From assembly GCA_013306675.1 (NCBI GenBank), contig JABLUY010000338.1, forward strand, positions 1 to 31,084: 31,084 nucleotides of DNA, written 5' to 3'. Positions 1-8,512 of this stretch are shown in pieces. The notes beneath the pieces are model-generated. The model did no database searches, had not been told where the DNA came from, and saw only the letters and a program-made list of their open reading frames with translations. Source of the stretch: Thraustochytrium sp. TN22. Lineage: Eukaryota; Sar; Bigyra; Thraustochytrida; Thraustochytriidae. A program made the translations under genes and the position numbers. Position 1 is the first letter of the stretch. Each line of letters begins with the position of its first letter.

Positions 1-137
1 AGCGCGAGAAAGCTGGTCTGGGCCGCCGCGGCCCAGGGAACGGCGCGTCGAGCTGCGGCGGCGCGCGCGGCGCAGCCCGCGCGGGGGGCGGCGCGCGCGC
101 GGCGCGACGACGCGGAGCGCGCGGAGGCAGCGCGGCC

Positions 138-362
138 ATGGCCACGCCGGAAGCGGCCGCGGCGCCGCCCGTCGCGGACAAGCGCACGCTGGCTGATGGG
201 GATCAGCCGGCGAGGGCAGCGGGGGAGGACCCGGGCGAGGACGAAGACGGCAAGGCCGACGCCGAGGAAGACGACGCAGCAGAGGAGAACGAGGGCAACG
301 TCGGTGTCCGGGACGACGGGCAGGACGATGCGGCTGAGGAAGATCAGGCGGGAGAAGATCAG

Positions 363-400
<38 letters not shown>

Positions 401-3400
401 ACGGGGCTACGAGGGCGACAAGTCAGAGGACGCTGGGCCGGCTGCCGCGGCGGCGGCGGCCAGCGCCTCACCTTCGCCGGCGGCCGAGGGCGAGGACATT
501 GATGCGCAAGAGGTGACTGCGGCGACACGTGTCGTCGGACCGTCCGCGGCCGCGGTGCCGCCGCGGGCAGTTGGGGGCACGTCCTCGTCCTCATCCTCGT
601 CTTCATCCTCGTCCTCGTCCTCGTCCTCGTCCTCACTAGTCTCCTCCGTGTCTGCGAAACGCGGGCTCGACGGCGAGGTGGCGCGTCCGTCTGCGACCGC
701 GCCAGACACCGCAGCCTCGGGCGAGCCGGCGCAGAGTCTTGACAAGAAGCGAAGGGTCGCTACACCGCCCGAGCGAGAGGGCGTGGGCATGGCGCCCGCG
801 AACCCCGCGTTGCCGCGTAGCCTGGCTTTGGCGCCCACCCCAACGCGCCCGTGTTGTTCTCTCGGTCAGTGTTTGGCGGCGTGGTGCGAGTCCGACGCGC
901 TCCGCACAGTGCATGTCGCACTGGAGGGCCGTCCAGGCCCCTCCGCGGAGCGCGAGGTGCGCCTGCTGCTCTCCCTGGCAGGCTTCGTGGAAAGCTTGCA
1001 GCTGCATGAAGCGCAAGGGAGCCTAGCTGGCACAGCTGTGATGAGCCGTGTGAGCGAGGCGGTCGTGGCTGCCGAGATCTGCCATCGGCAGCCGGTCGCC
1101 CAGGGCGAGGCCGAGGTTCTGGTGACCTGGTCACCACATGGGCAGGATCTGAACGCGGAGGATGCCAACAAGGTCATCGTCACGCTAGGCGAGGAGGACC
1201 CGAGCCTCACGCTGGACTGGGTCACGGAGAATGCTGTTGAGGGCGGCGCGCGGAACCAGACCGTCGAGGACCTGATCCACTTCCGCTTCTCGCACCTTGG
1301 GCCCATCAGCAGCGTGCGAACCTTTGTGGCCTCGAGCGAGGGCACCGGCGACAGTCATGATACCAGCCTCTCCGCCAGTGCAATTGTCACCTTCATCAAG
1401 CCCTCCGGCGCGCTCCGCGCGCTCGAGGACTGGGCCCTGCGCGGCGCTCTGCTCCCGGACAGACCCTCGATCCGCTGCCTGCACAGCATCGGCTTCCTCC
1501 TGCAGACTGGACTGGGCACCGAGGAGTCCACGCCGCATGCTGCCAAGCTTGTGCCTTTCAACAAGCGCACGCGGTCTGCGTCGCCGCTCGCCGGCGAAGC
1601 GCACCTGTCCACAGGCGGCGCCGCCACCGCCTCGACACCCGCCAGCAGCAGCGACGATGCGCCCCACCACCTCTTGCACCAAGTCAAGCGCTCCAAGGCC
1701 GCTGGCGCGCAGCCCGAGCCGCACGTGGTCCGCATCCGAAACATCCCCGCCAGCGCACGCGACGCGGTTCACGAGCTGGTCGCCAAGCTTCCCGGGCTCG
1801 AATCTGTGCGCCTGCCCGCGCGCTCCAGCTCCGATTCGAGCGGCGCAGTCTTCTTCGCGACCGCGGCGGCCGCCGAGGCCGCCGCCCGGGCACTCGATAG
1901 CCTCGATCTTGAGCCCCGCGGGGGGCGTGCACTCGTGCTCGAGTGGGGCCGCGTGTCGCAGGAGGCCGCCGCACCGCCACCGCCGCGCCCCTCGGCGCTG
2001 GCTGCTCTGGACGGTCCCGCCGTGCTTGAAGGCGCCTCATCACCGTCACGATCCTCGCGCGTCTCGCGCAGGGACTCCACGGCCTCGTCGCCCTCAACCT
2101 CGCGCTCGCCGCAGCGCTCGATGAGCGCCGCCGCAGAAGTACGGCCCGAGCCACTTGCGCCTTCATCCGTCGCCGGTAACCATCGCTCGCATCTCTCGAC
2201 CAGGCCCAGCTCGCCACGGTCATCCTCGTCAACGCGCGCCGACACGCGAAAGCGGCGGCCCAATGACGCCGAGACCACGCGTGGCCGCTCCAAGCAGCAG
2301 GCCACCGAAGCAAGTCAGACGCGGCGCCCGCGTTCTGACTCGGTGCACTCTCAACGAGAGGGGGCGCACCACAAGGAGCGGCGCGTTGGCAATGAGGTGG
2401 CGAGCTCGTTCTCTACATCATCTTTCCGCAGGGGCCGCCCGCGGCCTGCTTCGACGGGCCGCGACAACGCCCGCCGCCGCGCCGAGCTCGAGCTCCAGCT
2501 CGAGCTGGAGGCCGCGCAGCGCCGCAGCAACGAGGAGAACGCCGACCGCCTTGCGGACAACTTCCGCTCCGCCGTGGCCTTTGCGCCCTCCAGCAACAGC
2601 AGCAGTAGCACCGCATCAGTCTCCTCGCGCCGCATGGAGGTTGACACAGAACACCTGCCGCACGTGCGGTCGCGCGGTCGCTCGGTTCACGTTGGCAGTG
2701 ACCGCGCTCACATGGACGCGGACGAACTCGGCAGCGGTGCCGCGTCTGAAGAGGCCCTTGGCGTCCGCGTGCAGCAGCAGCAGCAGCAGCAGCAGTCACA
2801 GCAGTCACAGCAGTCGCAGCAGTCGCAGCAGTTGCAGATGCAACAGCAACCGTCGCAGCAGCAGCAGCAGTCGCAGCAGCAGCAGCAGCAGCAACAACAA
2901 CAACAACAGCAACAGGTATTTGACCCGCCACACTTTGACCCGCAGCAACAGCAACATTCACAGGCCTTCATCCACCACCCGGCTGTGCACCCGCACGTGG
3001 CTGCACATCACATGTATTCGCACCAGACGGCATACCCGTCATATCCAGGCGGCTCAGGCGGACCTTCGCCACCGCCGCACTATTTCGTGGGGGCACCTGG
3101 ACATCCGCATGGCCCCAGTGCCTCCCCGCACATGTACAGTCCTGCCGGCATGGGCTGGCCTCCTTATGCCGGCCCACCGCCGCCGCCCTTTGCGGGCCCT
3201 CCTCCACCCGTGCCGCCTCCACCACCACCGCAATCTCATCAAGCCGTTCACGTGTCGGCTGTTACGGTGGCTTCTCCTCTTTCCGCGCCCCCGACACCGC
3301 CGCACCCAGCAACCTACGACCGTGCGAGAGGTGGTAATGGGACGTCGCCGGCACGTGATGACCGGACGGGTAGCCGCCGCGCGCGCCACGGCTCCCCCCG

Positions 3401-3920
3401 GAGCGACGACAACGATGACGACGACGATGACGACGACGATGATGATGACGACAGCTCCATGCGCACCGGAGGGGGCAGAGCTAGCGAGGGCGGCTCGCTG
3501 AGCCGACACGCTGGCGATGGCAAAAGCGGCGGAAGACAGAGCCCGCCGCCAGGCAGTCGGGCCCGCAAGGACCGAGGCTCCTCGGCTCCTTTGGAGACCT
3601 CGCGCCTGTACGTGAGTTTCTCGCGGCCTTTGCCCGAGGATGCTCTCAAGTCGCGCTTCCACGAGGCGGCGCCGGGTCTCGAATATGTGAGTCGCCACAA
3701 GGACAAGTGCTTCGCCTTTGTCAAGTACAACTCAGAGGCCGCCGCGAAACTGGCCGTGCTACGGCTGAACGGCGCTCAAGTGCTTGGCCAGGCGATTCGC
3801 GTGTCCATCGCGCAGCCGCCCCGCGCAGGCCCCGGCCAGTCAGGCCTTGCCGCGTCCACGTCCAGTCGTAAGCGCCAGCGAACGCTGGACCAGGACCATC
3901 ACAATCACCCGCGTAAGTAG
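138..3920 (+). CDS. RRM-family RNA-binding protein, RBM45-like, with poly-D, poly-S and poly-Q tracts
   Basis: The 1260-residue product starts at an ATG in good context (GGCCATGG). The clearest domain is a C-terminal RRM at about residues 1155-1230, beginning SRLYVSFSRPLPEDAL and carrying an RNP1-like KCFAFVKY. It resembles the last RRM of RBM45, which also has a PLPED element. A second RRM-like fold lies at about 529-605 (HVVRIRNIPAS). Weaker RRM-like stretches at about 240-320 and 385-450 could make four RRMs, as in RBM45. The rest is low complexity: poly-Asp at about 75-88 and near 1090-1105, poly-Ser near 150-166, Ser/Arg-rich parts at 640-790, Gln-rich 878-928, and Pro/His-rich 930-1070. 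The expected role is binding RNA in the nucleus or in granules; targets cannot be told. RRM membership is confident, RBM45 orthology only moderate. Its stop lies 106 bp from the PACRG stop on the other strand. Confidence 0.75.
368..404 (+). repeat. (GAC)n microsatellite coding poly-Asp
   Basis: This near-perfect GAC tract encodes the N-terminal aspartate run of the RRM protein. It is likely length-variable. Confidence 0.9.
583..637 (+). repeat. TCCTCG hexanucleotide repeat coding poly-Ser
   Basis: Tandem TCC/TCG/TCA/TCT serine codons form a poly-Ser run. The opposite strand reads as alternating Glu-Asp, which makes an open but spurious minus-strand frame. Confidence 0.85.
2772..2923 (+). repeat. 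(CAG)n-rich tract coding poly-Gln
   Basis: CAG codons are interrupted by TCA/TCG (Ser), TTG, ATG and a CAACAACAA run. They encode the Gln-rich segment at residues 878-928. The interruptions should lower slippage compared with a pure CAG tract. Confidence 0.9.
3405..3456 (+). repeat. (GAC/GAT)n tract coding the second poly-Asp run
   Basis: Mixed GAC and GAT codons encode about 15 aspartates just before the C-terminal Gly/Ser/Arg linker and the last RRM. Mixed codons suggest selection on the acidic run rather than simple slippage. Confidence 0.85.
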
Positions 3921-4026
3921 TCTTAGTCCCAACGAGGTTTTCTCCTGCGCGGGTGCCTTTGTATAGATCGTCAAGATGCTCGCAGAATGTGGCTTTCACC
4001 CGGTTTGATGGTGTGTATGTTTCTAA

Positions 4027-5176
4027 TCACATGTGCATGGACGACTCATACGAGGGAATCTGGTACTTGATGTTGATGTATGCGTCGCGACCGCCCGTGT
4101 TCTCAAGCATCTCCAGCGTCTCGGTCACAAGATCGACGAGGTTTTCGCGCTTCTGCTGGCCGTAGTCGATCTGGTCGCCCAGGCTACACCGCTTCTCAAG
4201 CAGCAGCACCGTGTTGAAGATGGGCAGGATCTGGCGGTAGTACGGCACAAGTGCCTCCCCAATATGAGGCGCCGCACTCACCAGATGCTGAAGCACCTGC
4301 AGCACGCGCCCGATCGTCTTGCGGTTCTTCGTGTCGAGCGCCTTCTTTATGGGCATAATCAGCTGCGGCACCACCGGCAGGATCTTCTCGCTGCCAGCAT
4401 CCAGCAGGTCCATGATACCTGCCTGGGCGAGGAAGGTGTACGGCTCGCGCGTCTCGCGGAGGCCCTCGAAGAAGAGGGGCAGATCTGCAGCACGCATTTT
4501 CAAGCGTCACGCGGTCAGTACCTAAGCAGCCATACTCATATGCAACTGACAGACAAGCAACTTACAGTGATGGTAGTCCAGGTTGGCCGCCGGAATCTTC
4601 CAATGCACGCGCCTCTTTGCGCCGTGCTCTTTGCGTGCAGAACGAGGAGGAAGCGATCGAGTTAGTCTTGCGGCTCTTTTCGCGCGTGGGGATGTTGTTG
4701 ATGATGGCGATGTGGACGAGGATGCAAGAGCCGAACCTACCGATGCAGACGGGAATATCGCCGCGGTCGTAGAATGTACGAAAGGGCGTGCGCACGTGTG
4801 TCGTGCTGCCGGCCCGAGTCCAAGCGCCCGCACGAGGCGGAGCCGGCACCGGCCGCGGCTTCGGCTTGGCCGTGCTGCTGGCGAGGCGCACCGGCTGCTT
4901 GGTGGCCCTGGTCGAAGGCTTGGACACCGCCTCCTGCCGCGGGGCCTCGGCTTGACGCTCGTGCTCCAGCCGAGGTCGGTACGCGCTGCGATAGTTCTGC
5001 GCGCGCTGGTGCAGCGACACGATGCGCGGCACCGTGTGCATCGCCGCAGCCACCGCCGCCGCCTGACTGCTCTTGCGTGCCTTCACTCGGTCCCGCGCAG
5101 TGGCTTTACCCACTCTACCGCCCCACGCCGTCGCGCGCAGCGTCGCGTCCGGCCCGATGTGGTCCACGAAGGTCAT
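4027..5176 (-). CDS. PACRG: PACRG, parkin co-regulated protein (ciliary microtubule protein), 3 exons
   Basis: Exons are 5176-4741, 4628-4566 and 4484-4027; joined they give 957 nt and 318 residues. Both joins restore the conserved PACRG core: [11 protein letters not shown] continues into [18 protein letters not shown], then YHHYLPLFFEG. The third exon holds the well-conserved helical repeats, with [50 protein letters not shown] and the ending [16 protein letters not shown] is known as a microtubule inner protein at the A-B junction of ciliary doublets and is needed for motile axonemes. The first 100 or so residues are basic and low complexity, as in other PACRG proteins with variable N-termini. 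The ATG at 5176 is the first in frame and gives about the usual length (human 257-296). It is divergent from SPATA4, which suggests shared ciliary control. Confidence 0.96.
4485..4565 (-). other. PACRG intron 2 (81 nt)
   Basis: The donor is T|GTAAGT and the acceptor GCTGCAG|AT. The split Tyr codon (T+AT) lies in the invariant DYHHY-LPLFF motif, so the join is precise. A branch-like TACTGACC lies about 30 nt before the acceptor. Confidence 0.93.
4629..4740 (-). other. PACRG intron 1 (112 nt)
   Basis: The donor is ATCG|GTAGGT and the acceptor CGCAAAG|AGCAC. The join makes GAG (Glu) and restores the family pattern [11 protein letters not shown] strong branch motif GACTAAC lies 33 nt before the acceptor, followed by a pyrimidine-rich stretch. 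Confidence 0.93.
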
Positions 5177-5187
5177 CTCGCCCCCCT

Positions 5188-5227
<40 letters not shown>

Positions 5228-5621
5228 CGCTTGCGCGCAGCGCCGCGCAGCGCAGCCCTACCGATCGCCGCCAGCGAGCGCTTTGACGGCTCCGCCCCCG
5301 CCTCGAAGCCGCCTCGCAGACTCTTCTTCTCAGAGGCCGATCTCCGCGCCGCACCGCAGCGCCGCCGCAACGTGCGCCATTCAAGGGTCACAAGGGTGCC
5401 CGCGGACTCGAAATCCGAACCAGGTTCTCCGGAGCGGATCTCTCAACGGAACGTTATGGGGTTCTCGCACAGGCTCGGCGCGCACGGTCTCGCTCGCTCA
5501 CTAGCTAGCGGCAAATCAGGTCAACGTCAAGGCTCGGCGGCGAAGCGCTCGCGCCGCCTGCCTGCGAGTGCCAGATAGCCGGAGCTTGAGAGCGAGCGGC
5601 GGCGGAGCAGGAGCGCGCAAG
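5177..5621. promoter_or_regulatory. Divergent intergenic region between PACRG and SPATA4
   Basis: These 445 bp separate two start codons pointing away from each other, both of ciliary genes. The PACRG side begins with a GCC/CTC-rich tract (5183-5226), which is G-rich in the PACRG transcript. No clear TATA box or full RFX X-box was found by eye. It probably works as a two-way promoter; that is inferred from geometry. Confidence 0.6.
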
Positions 5622-8282
5622 ATGAGCGGGCTGCCCGCGAACAGGCTGCCCCGCGAGGTGTTGCGCTGGCTGCAGGGGCTGGACCTCTCGTACACGGTGA
5701 AAAACGTGAAGCGCGACTTCGCGAATGGCTTCCTGTTCGCGGAAGTCTGCGCCAAGTACTTCCCCGATGAGGTGTCCATGCACAACTACTCGAACGGAAC
5801 GAGCATGACGAGCAAGAATGACAACTGGTTCCTCCTTAAAAAGCTGCTGGCCAAGTGCGGTGTGGACTGCTCCACGGAGCAGGTATCGGAGATCGTCCAC
5901 GGTAAGGACGGTGCCGCAGCGGCGCTCATCGAGCAGCTGTTCACGCATCTCACGGAGCGGACCGTGCTCAAGACGGAGCCGCGGCAGGAGGCCCTGCGCG
6001 TGCCTGCGTTCGCCCGCGACACGGCCTCGCAAATGGTCAAAAAGAGACTCAAGCAGCCGGATCTCATCACGATGCAGGACAAGCTGGCCCGCGAACACAG
6101 CCTGATTCAGGCGCTGAGCGAGCACAGCTCCAAGTCACAGCTCGTCCGGCAGCAGCAGCGGGACGCGATGGAGTCGAGCATTGCCTCGGGCAGCAAGACC
6201 GTCTCGCGAGACCTGAGCGGCACGGCCTCGCTCACGCTCGGCTCGAGACTCTCGGCGGGCGGGAGCGAGCTGATGCGCTCCTCCCAACGGCATCTGCCCG
6301 GCGCGCCCAGCCCGGTGAACACCTCCGGGCCCGGCCCGCGCGGGGTGCAGGTCAAGATGGTCAAGGTGAAGCAGATCGACACCAACCTGTCGGCGCTGCG
6401 TGCGCGCCACATGGCCGGCCGCGCCTCGCCCATCGAGGTGGGCTCTTTCGGGAGCGGCCGCGCCTCGGCTAGGTCTCGAGGCGGTCCCGGCGGCGCCGCC
6501 CTGCCGCGCGAGTCCATCATCGACGCGCTTTCCCAGGCGCTCGTCGGCGTCCTCCCCGAGGCGAGCTGCGTTCCGCCGATGAAACCAGACGAGCCGCTCC
6601 TGCAGACGCTCGTGCGGACCTTGGCCGACGACGCGGCATGCGTGTCCCTGGGTGTCAAATCGGCTGGGGCCCGCAGTGCTCTCGAGGACACCGACCTGCT
6701 CAGCGCCTTTGGCGCGCTCGCCGAGTGCCTGGACGCCCTTGACCACCCGGTGCAGCTCGAGGAGGTCTGGCGGGTCACGCAGCTCTTCATCTCCGCGCTG
6801 GAGCTCGTCCCGGAGACCTCGGACGCCTTCCAGGCCTGCCTCGACGCCTTCGTGCGCCTTGCCCACATGCTTGCGCGCCAGGCAGACCTGCACGGGGCGC
6901 CAGCGGACCGTCGCGCGCTCCTGGACCTTTTCCTGGACGCGGCGCTCCCGCGGCTCGCACAGACCTTGCAGCAATCGCCGCGCAAGCGCCACGCATGCCT
7001 GACGGTGATTGACGCATTCGCGGAGCATGAGCCATCCACGCGCCGCTGGCTCATCAAGCGACTGCACGAGGCGGTGAACCAGACGGGAGCATTCTTGCAG
7101 TGCCTCACCATCCTCATTTTCATGGAAGAGAGCCTGAGCGCGTCGGGGCCCGGCATGGCCTTGCTCGACCTCTACACGTACTACGCGTTGATCGGCCTGT
7201 CGCTCCCATCGCCTTCACTACGCGCCGCCTCGCTCGCCATGTTTGCCGTCATCCTGCAGCACGACACTTCCATCGTGGATCGCTTGCTGCCCAAGATGAC
7301 TCAGCTCGTGGATGATCCGTGGTGGGAGGTGCAGTGCCAGCTGCTCATTGTCTCGTCCAAGCTCTTGGATGTGCTCGTGCTGCAGCTCGAGGACGCCCTG
7401 GATCTCGTCGGTGATGCCGCGAATGAGGAGAACGAGGCGCTCGACATGATCCAGGAACAGCTCGCAGCCACTGTGCAGATCGTGAGCGCCGTCTTCGCAG
7501 CGGGCGCGGCGGTCAACGTACGCAAGGTTGGCCTCGCATACCTGAGCCGCCATGTGCAGACGCACTCGGAGCTCGGCCGTCTCGTCGTGCAGCGCATGCT
7601 GGAAATGGCGCGGGATGCCTTCCAGGACCAAGGCGACTCGCCCAACAGCCTGACGCGCCTCCTTGGGCTTGTTCCGGAGACGGAGGAGCTGCCGCTTCCG
7701 AGCGCCTCCGGCGGTCGCTACCACCTGTCTCCAATTGTGGGCGCGTGGGACGCGGAGGGAGTAGCGCGGGAGCTTTCGCGGCTCGTGCGGGAGGAGAATT
7801 TGCAGAATCCCGAGTATTGGCACTTGGAGATTCTGAACGCCCTCGTCCAGGACGCACAGCGCACGCTGGACGCCGCTGCCGCCAAGGAGGGCGCAAGTGA
7901 GTCCAAGGTGGACGGCTTGGACGCCTGCGAGACGCACCACGCGGAGCTCTTCGAAACCTTCAAGGACCTCGTCTTTCTGGCGCTCTGCGATCCGGTCAAC
8001 TACAGCCTGGCCGTCTTCATCACGCGCACCTGGGCGCTCTCGCCATCACTTCAGGTCGCCTCGACACCGACGTTTGCAGGCGCGCTGCGCCTCTTGTTTA
8101 GCAAGCCGCCGCAGGAGGCGACATGGAACGGCCAACAGGCCATGGCGGATCTTCTCCTGGACCTGCACGGGTCCGGTCCACGCCTCGCCGACCAGGTTTC
8201 ACAGTGCGTCTCTTCGCTCTGCGTGGACTTTCCCGAGCTGCTGGAGAATGATATTCTCTGCGACGTTGAGCAGAAGTTGTAG
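5622..8282 (+). CDS. SPATA4: SPATA4-type CH_2-domain ciliary protein with long helical C-terminal half
   Basis: The start is the first ATG (GCAAGATGAGC), giving 886 residues; a longer frame exists only from a GTG at 5568. Residues 1-120 are a CH_2 calponin-homology domain closely resembling SPATA4: VLRWLQGLDLSYTVKNVKRD, then FANGFLFAEVCAKYFP and LDNW-like DNWFLLKKLL. CH_2 proteins such as SPATA4 and SPEF1 bind microtubules in cilia and sperm tails. Residues about 150-305 are Ser/Arg/Gly-rich and probably disordered. Residues about 305-886 are a run of amphipathic helices that look like HEAT/ARM-type repeats (for example ALVGVLPEA, WWEVQCQLLIVSSKLLDVLV). Human SPATA4 is only about 305 residues, so the helical part is extra. 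It is head-to-head with PACRG. The CH_2 call is strong; the repeat type is an inference from pattern. Confidence 0.85.
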   Translation: MSGLPANRLPREVLRWLQGLDLSYTVKNVKRDFANGFLFAEVCAKYFPDEVSMHNYSNGTSMTSKNDNWFLLKKLLAKCGVDCSTEQVSEIVHGKDGAAAALIEQLFTHLTERTVLKTEPRQEALRVPAFARDTASQMVKKRLKQPDLITMQDKLAREHSLIQALSEHSSKSQLVRQQQRDAMESSIASGSKTVSRDLSGTASLTLGSRLSAGGSELMRSSQRHLPGAPSPVNTSGPGPRGVQVKMVKVKQIDTNLSALRARHMAGRASPIEVGSFGSGRASARSRGGPGGAALPRESIIDALSQALVGVLPEASCVPPMKPDEPLLQTLVRTLADDAACVSLGVKSAGARSALEDTDLLSAFGALAECLDALDHPVQLEEVWRVTQLFISALELVPETSDAFQACLDAFVRLAHMLARQADLHGAPADRRALLDLFLDAALPRLAQTLQQSPRKRHACLTVIDAFAEHEPSTRRWLIKRLHEAVNQTGAFLQCLTILIFMEESLSASGPGMALLDLYTYYALIGLSLPSPSLRAASLAMFAVILQHDTSIVDRLLPKMTQLVDDPWWEVQCQLLIVSSKLLDVLVLQLEDALDLVGDAANEENEALDMIQEQLAATVQIVSAVFAAGAAVNVRKVGLAYLSRHVQTHSELGRLVVQRMLEMARDAFQDQGDSPNSLTRLLGLVPETEELPLPSASGGRYHLSPIVGAWDAEGVARELSRLVREENLQNPEYWHLEILNALVQDAQRTLDAAAAKEGASESKVDGLDACETHHAELFETFKDLVFLALCDPVNYSLAVFITRTWALSPSLQVASTPTFAGALRLLFSKPPQEATWNGQQAMADLLLDLHGSGPRLADQVSQCVSSLCVDFPELLENDILCDVEQKL

Positions 8283-8373
8283 TCTTTTCCTGCCTGCCGG
8301 GCCTGCCCGGGCCCGTGTACCACTATTGCTTTTGTAGTCTGGCTTTTCACGCAGGCGCGGCGCATGAAAAAAA

Positions 8374-8379
8374 AATAAA
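8374..8379 (+). terminator. Probable polyadenylation signal of SPATA4
   Basis: AATAAA lies inside an A-rich stretch about 92 nt after the SPATA4 stop, in the 230-bp gap between two convergent genes. Nothing else was seen in that gap. Confidence 0.45.
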
Positions 8380-8512
8380 AAGGGAATTGTTGCACGCACT
8401 GTCCGAGTCAGTGCGGAGCTGCGGGTCAAACCGCTCGCAGCAAGTCATTCTTCCATGTTGGTTGATGTAGTGGATAAAAGAAGACAAGATTACCATGGTA
8501 CATACATTTGGC

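Noticed and set aside
407-838. Minus-strand frame with Glu-Asp repeats
   Set aside because: It is a mirror of the poly-Ser and Asp codons of the RRM gene.
2708-2971. Minus-strand frame coding almost pure Cys
   Set aside because: It is the antisense of the CAG/poly-Gln tract of the RRM gene and has no independent coding character.
4033-5578. Long + strand frames over PACRG
   Set aside because: PACRG on the minus strand is certain by conserved motifs across three exons; the + frames are antisense shadows.
5568-5621. N-terminal extension of SPATA4 from a GTG
   Set aside because: The ATG at 5622 lies just before the CH_2 domain and GTG starts are rare in eukaryotic nuclear genes.
5177-5621. 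RFX X-box in the PACRG/SPATA4 promoter
   Set aside because: No pair of half-sites with proper spacing was found by eye.
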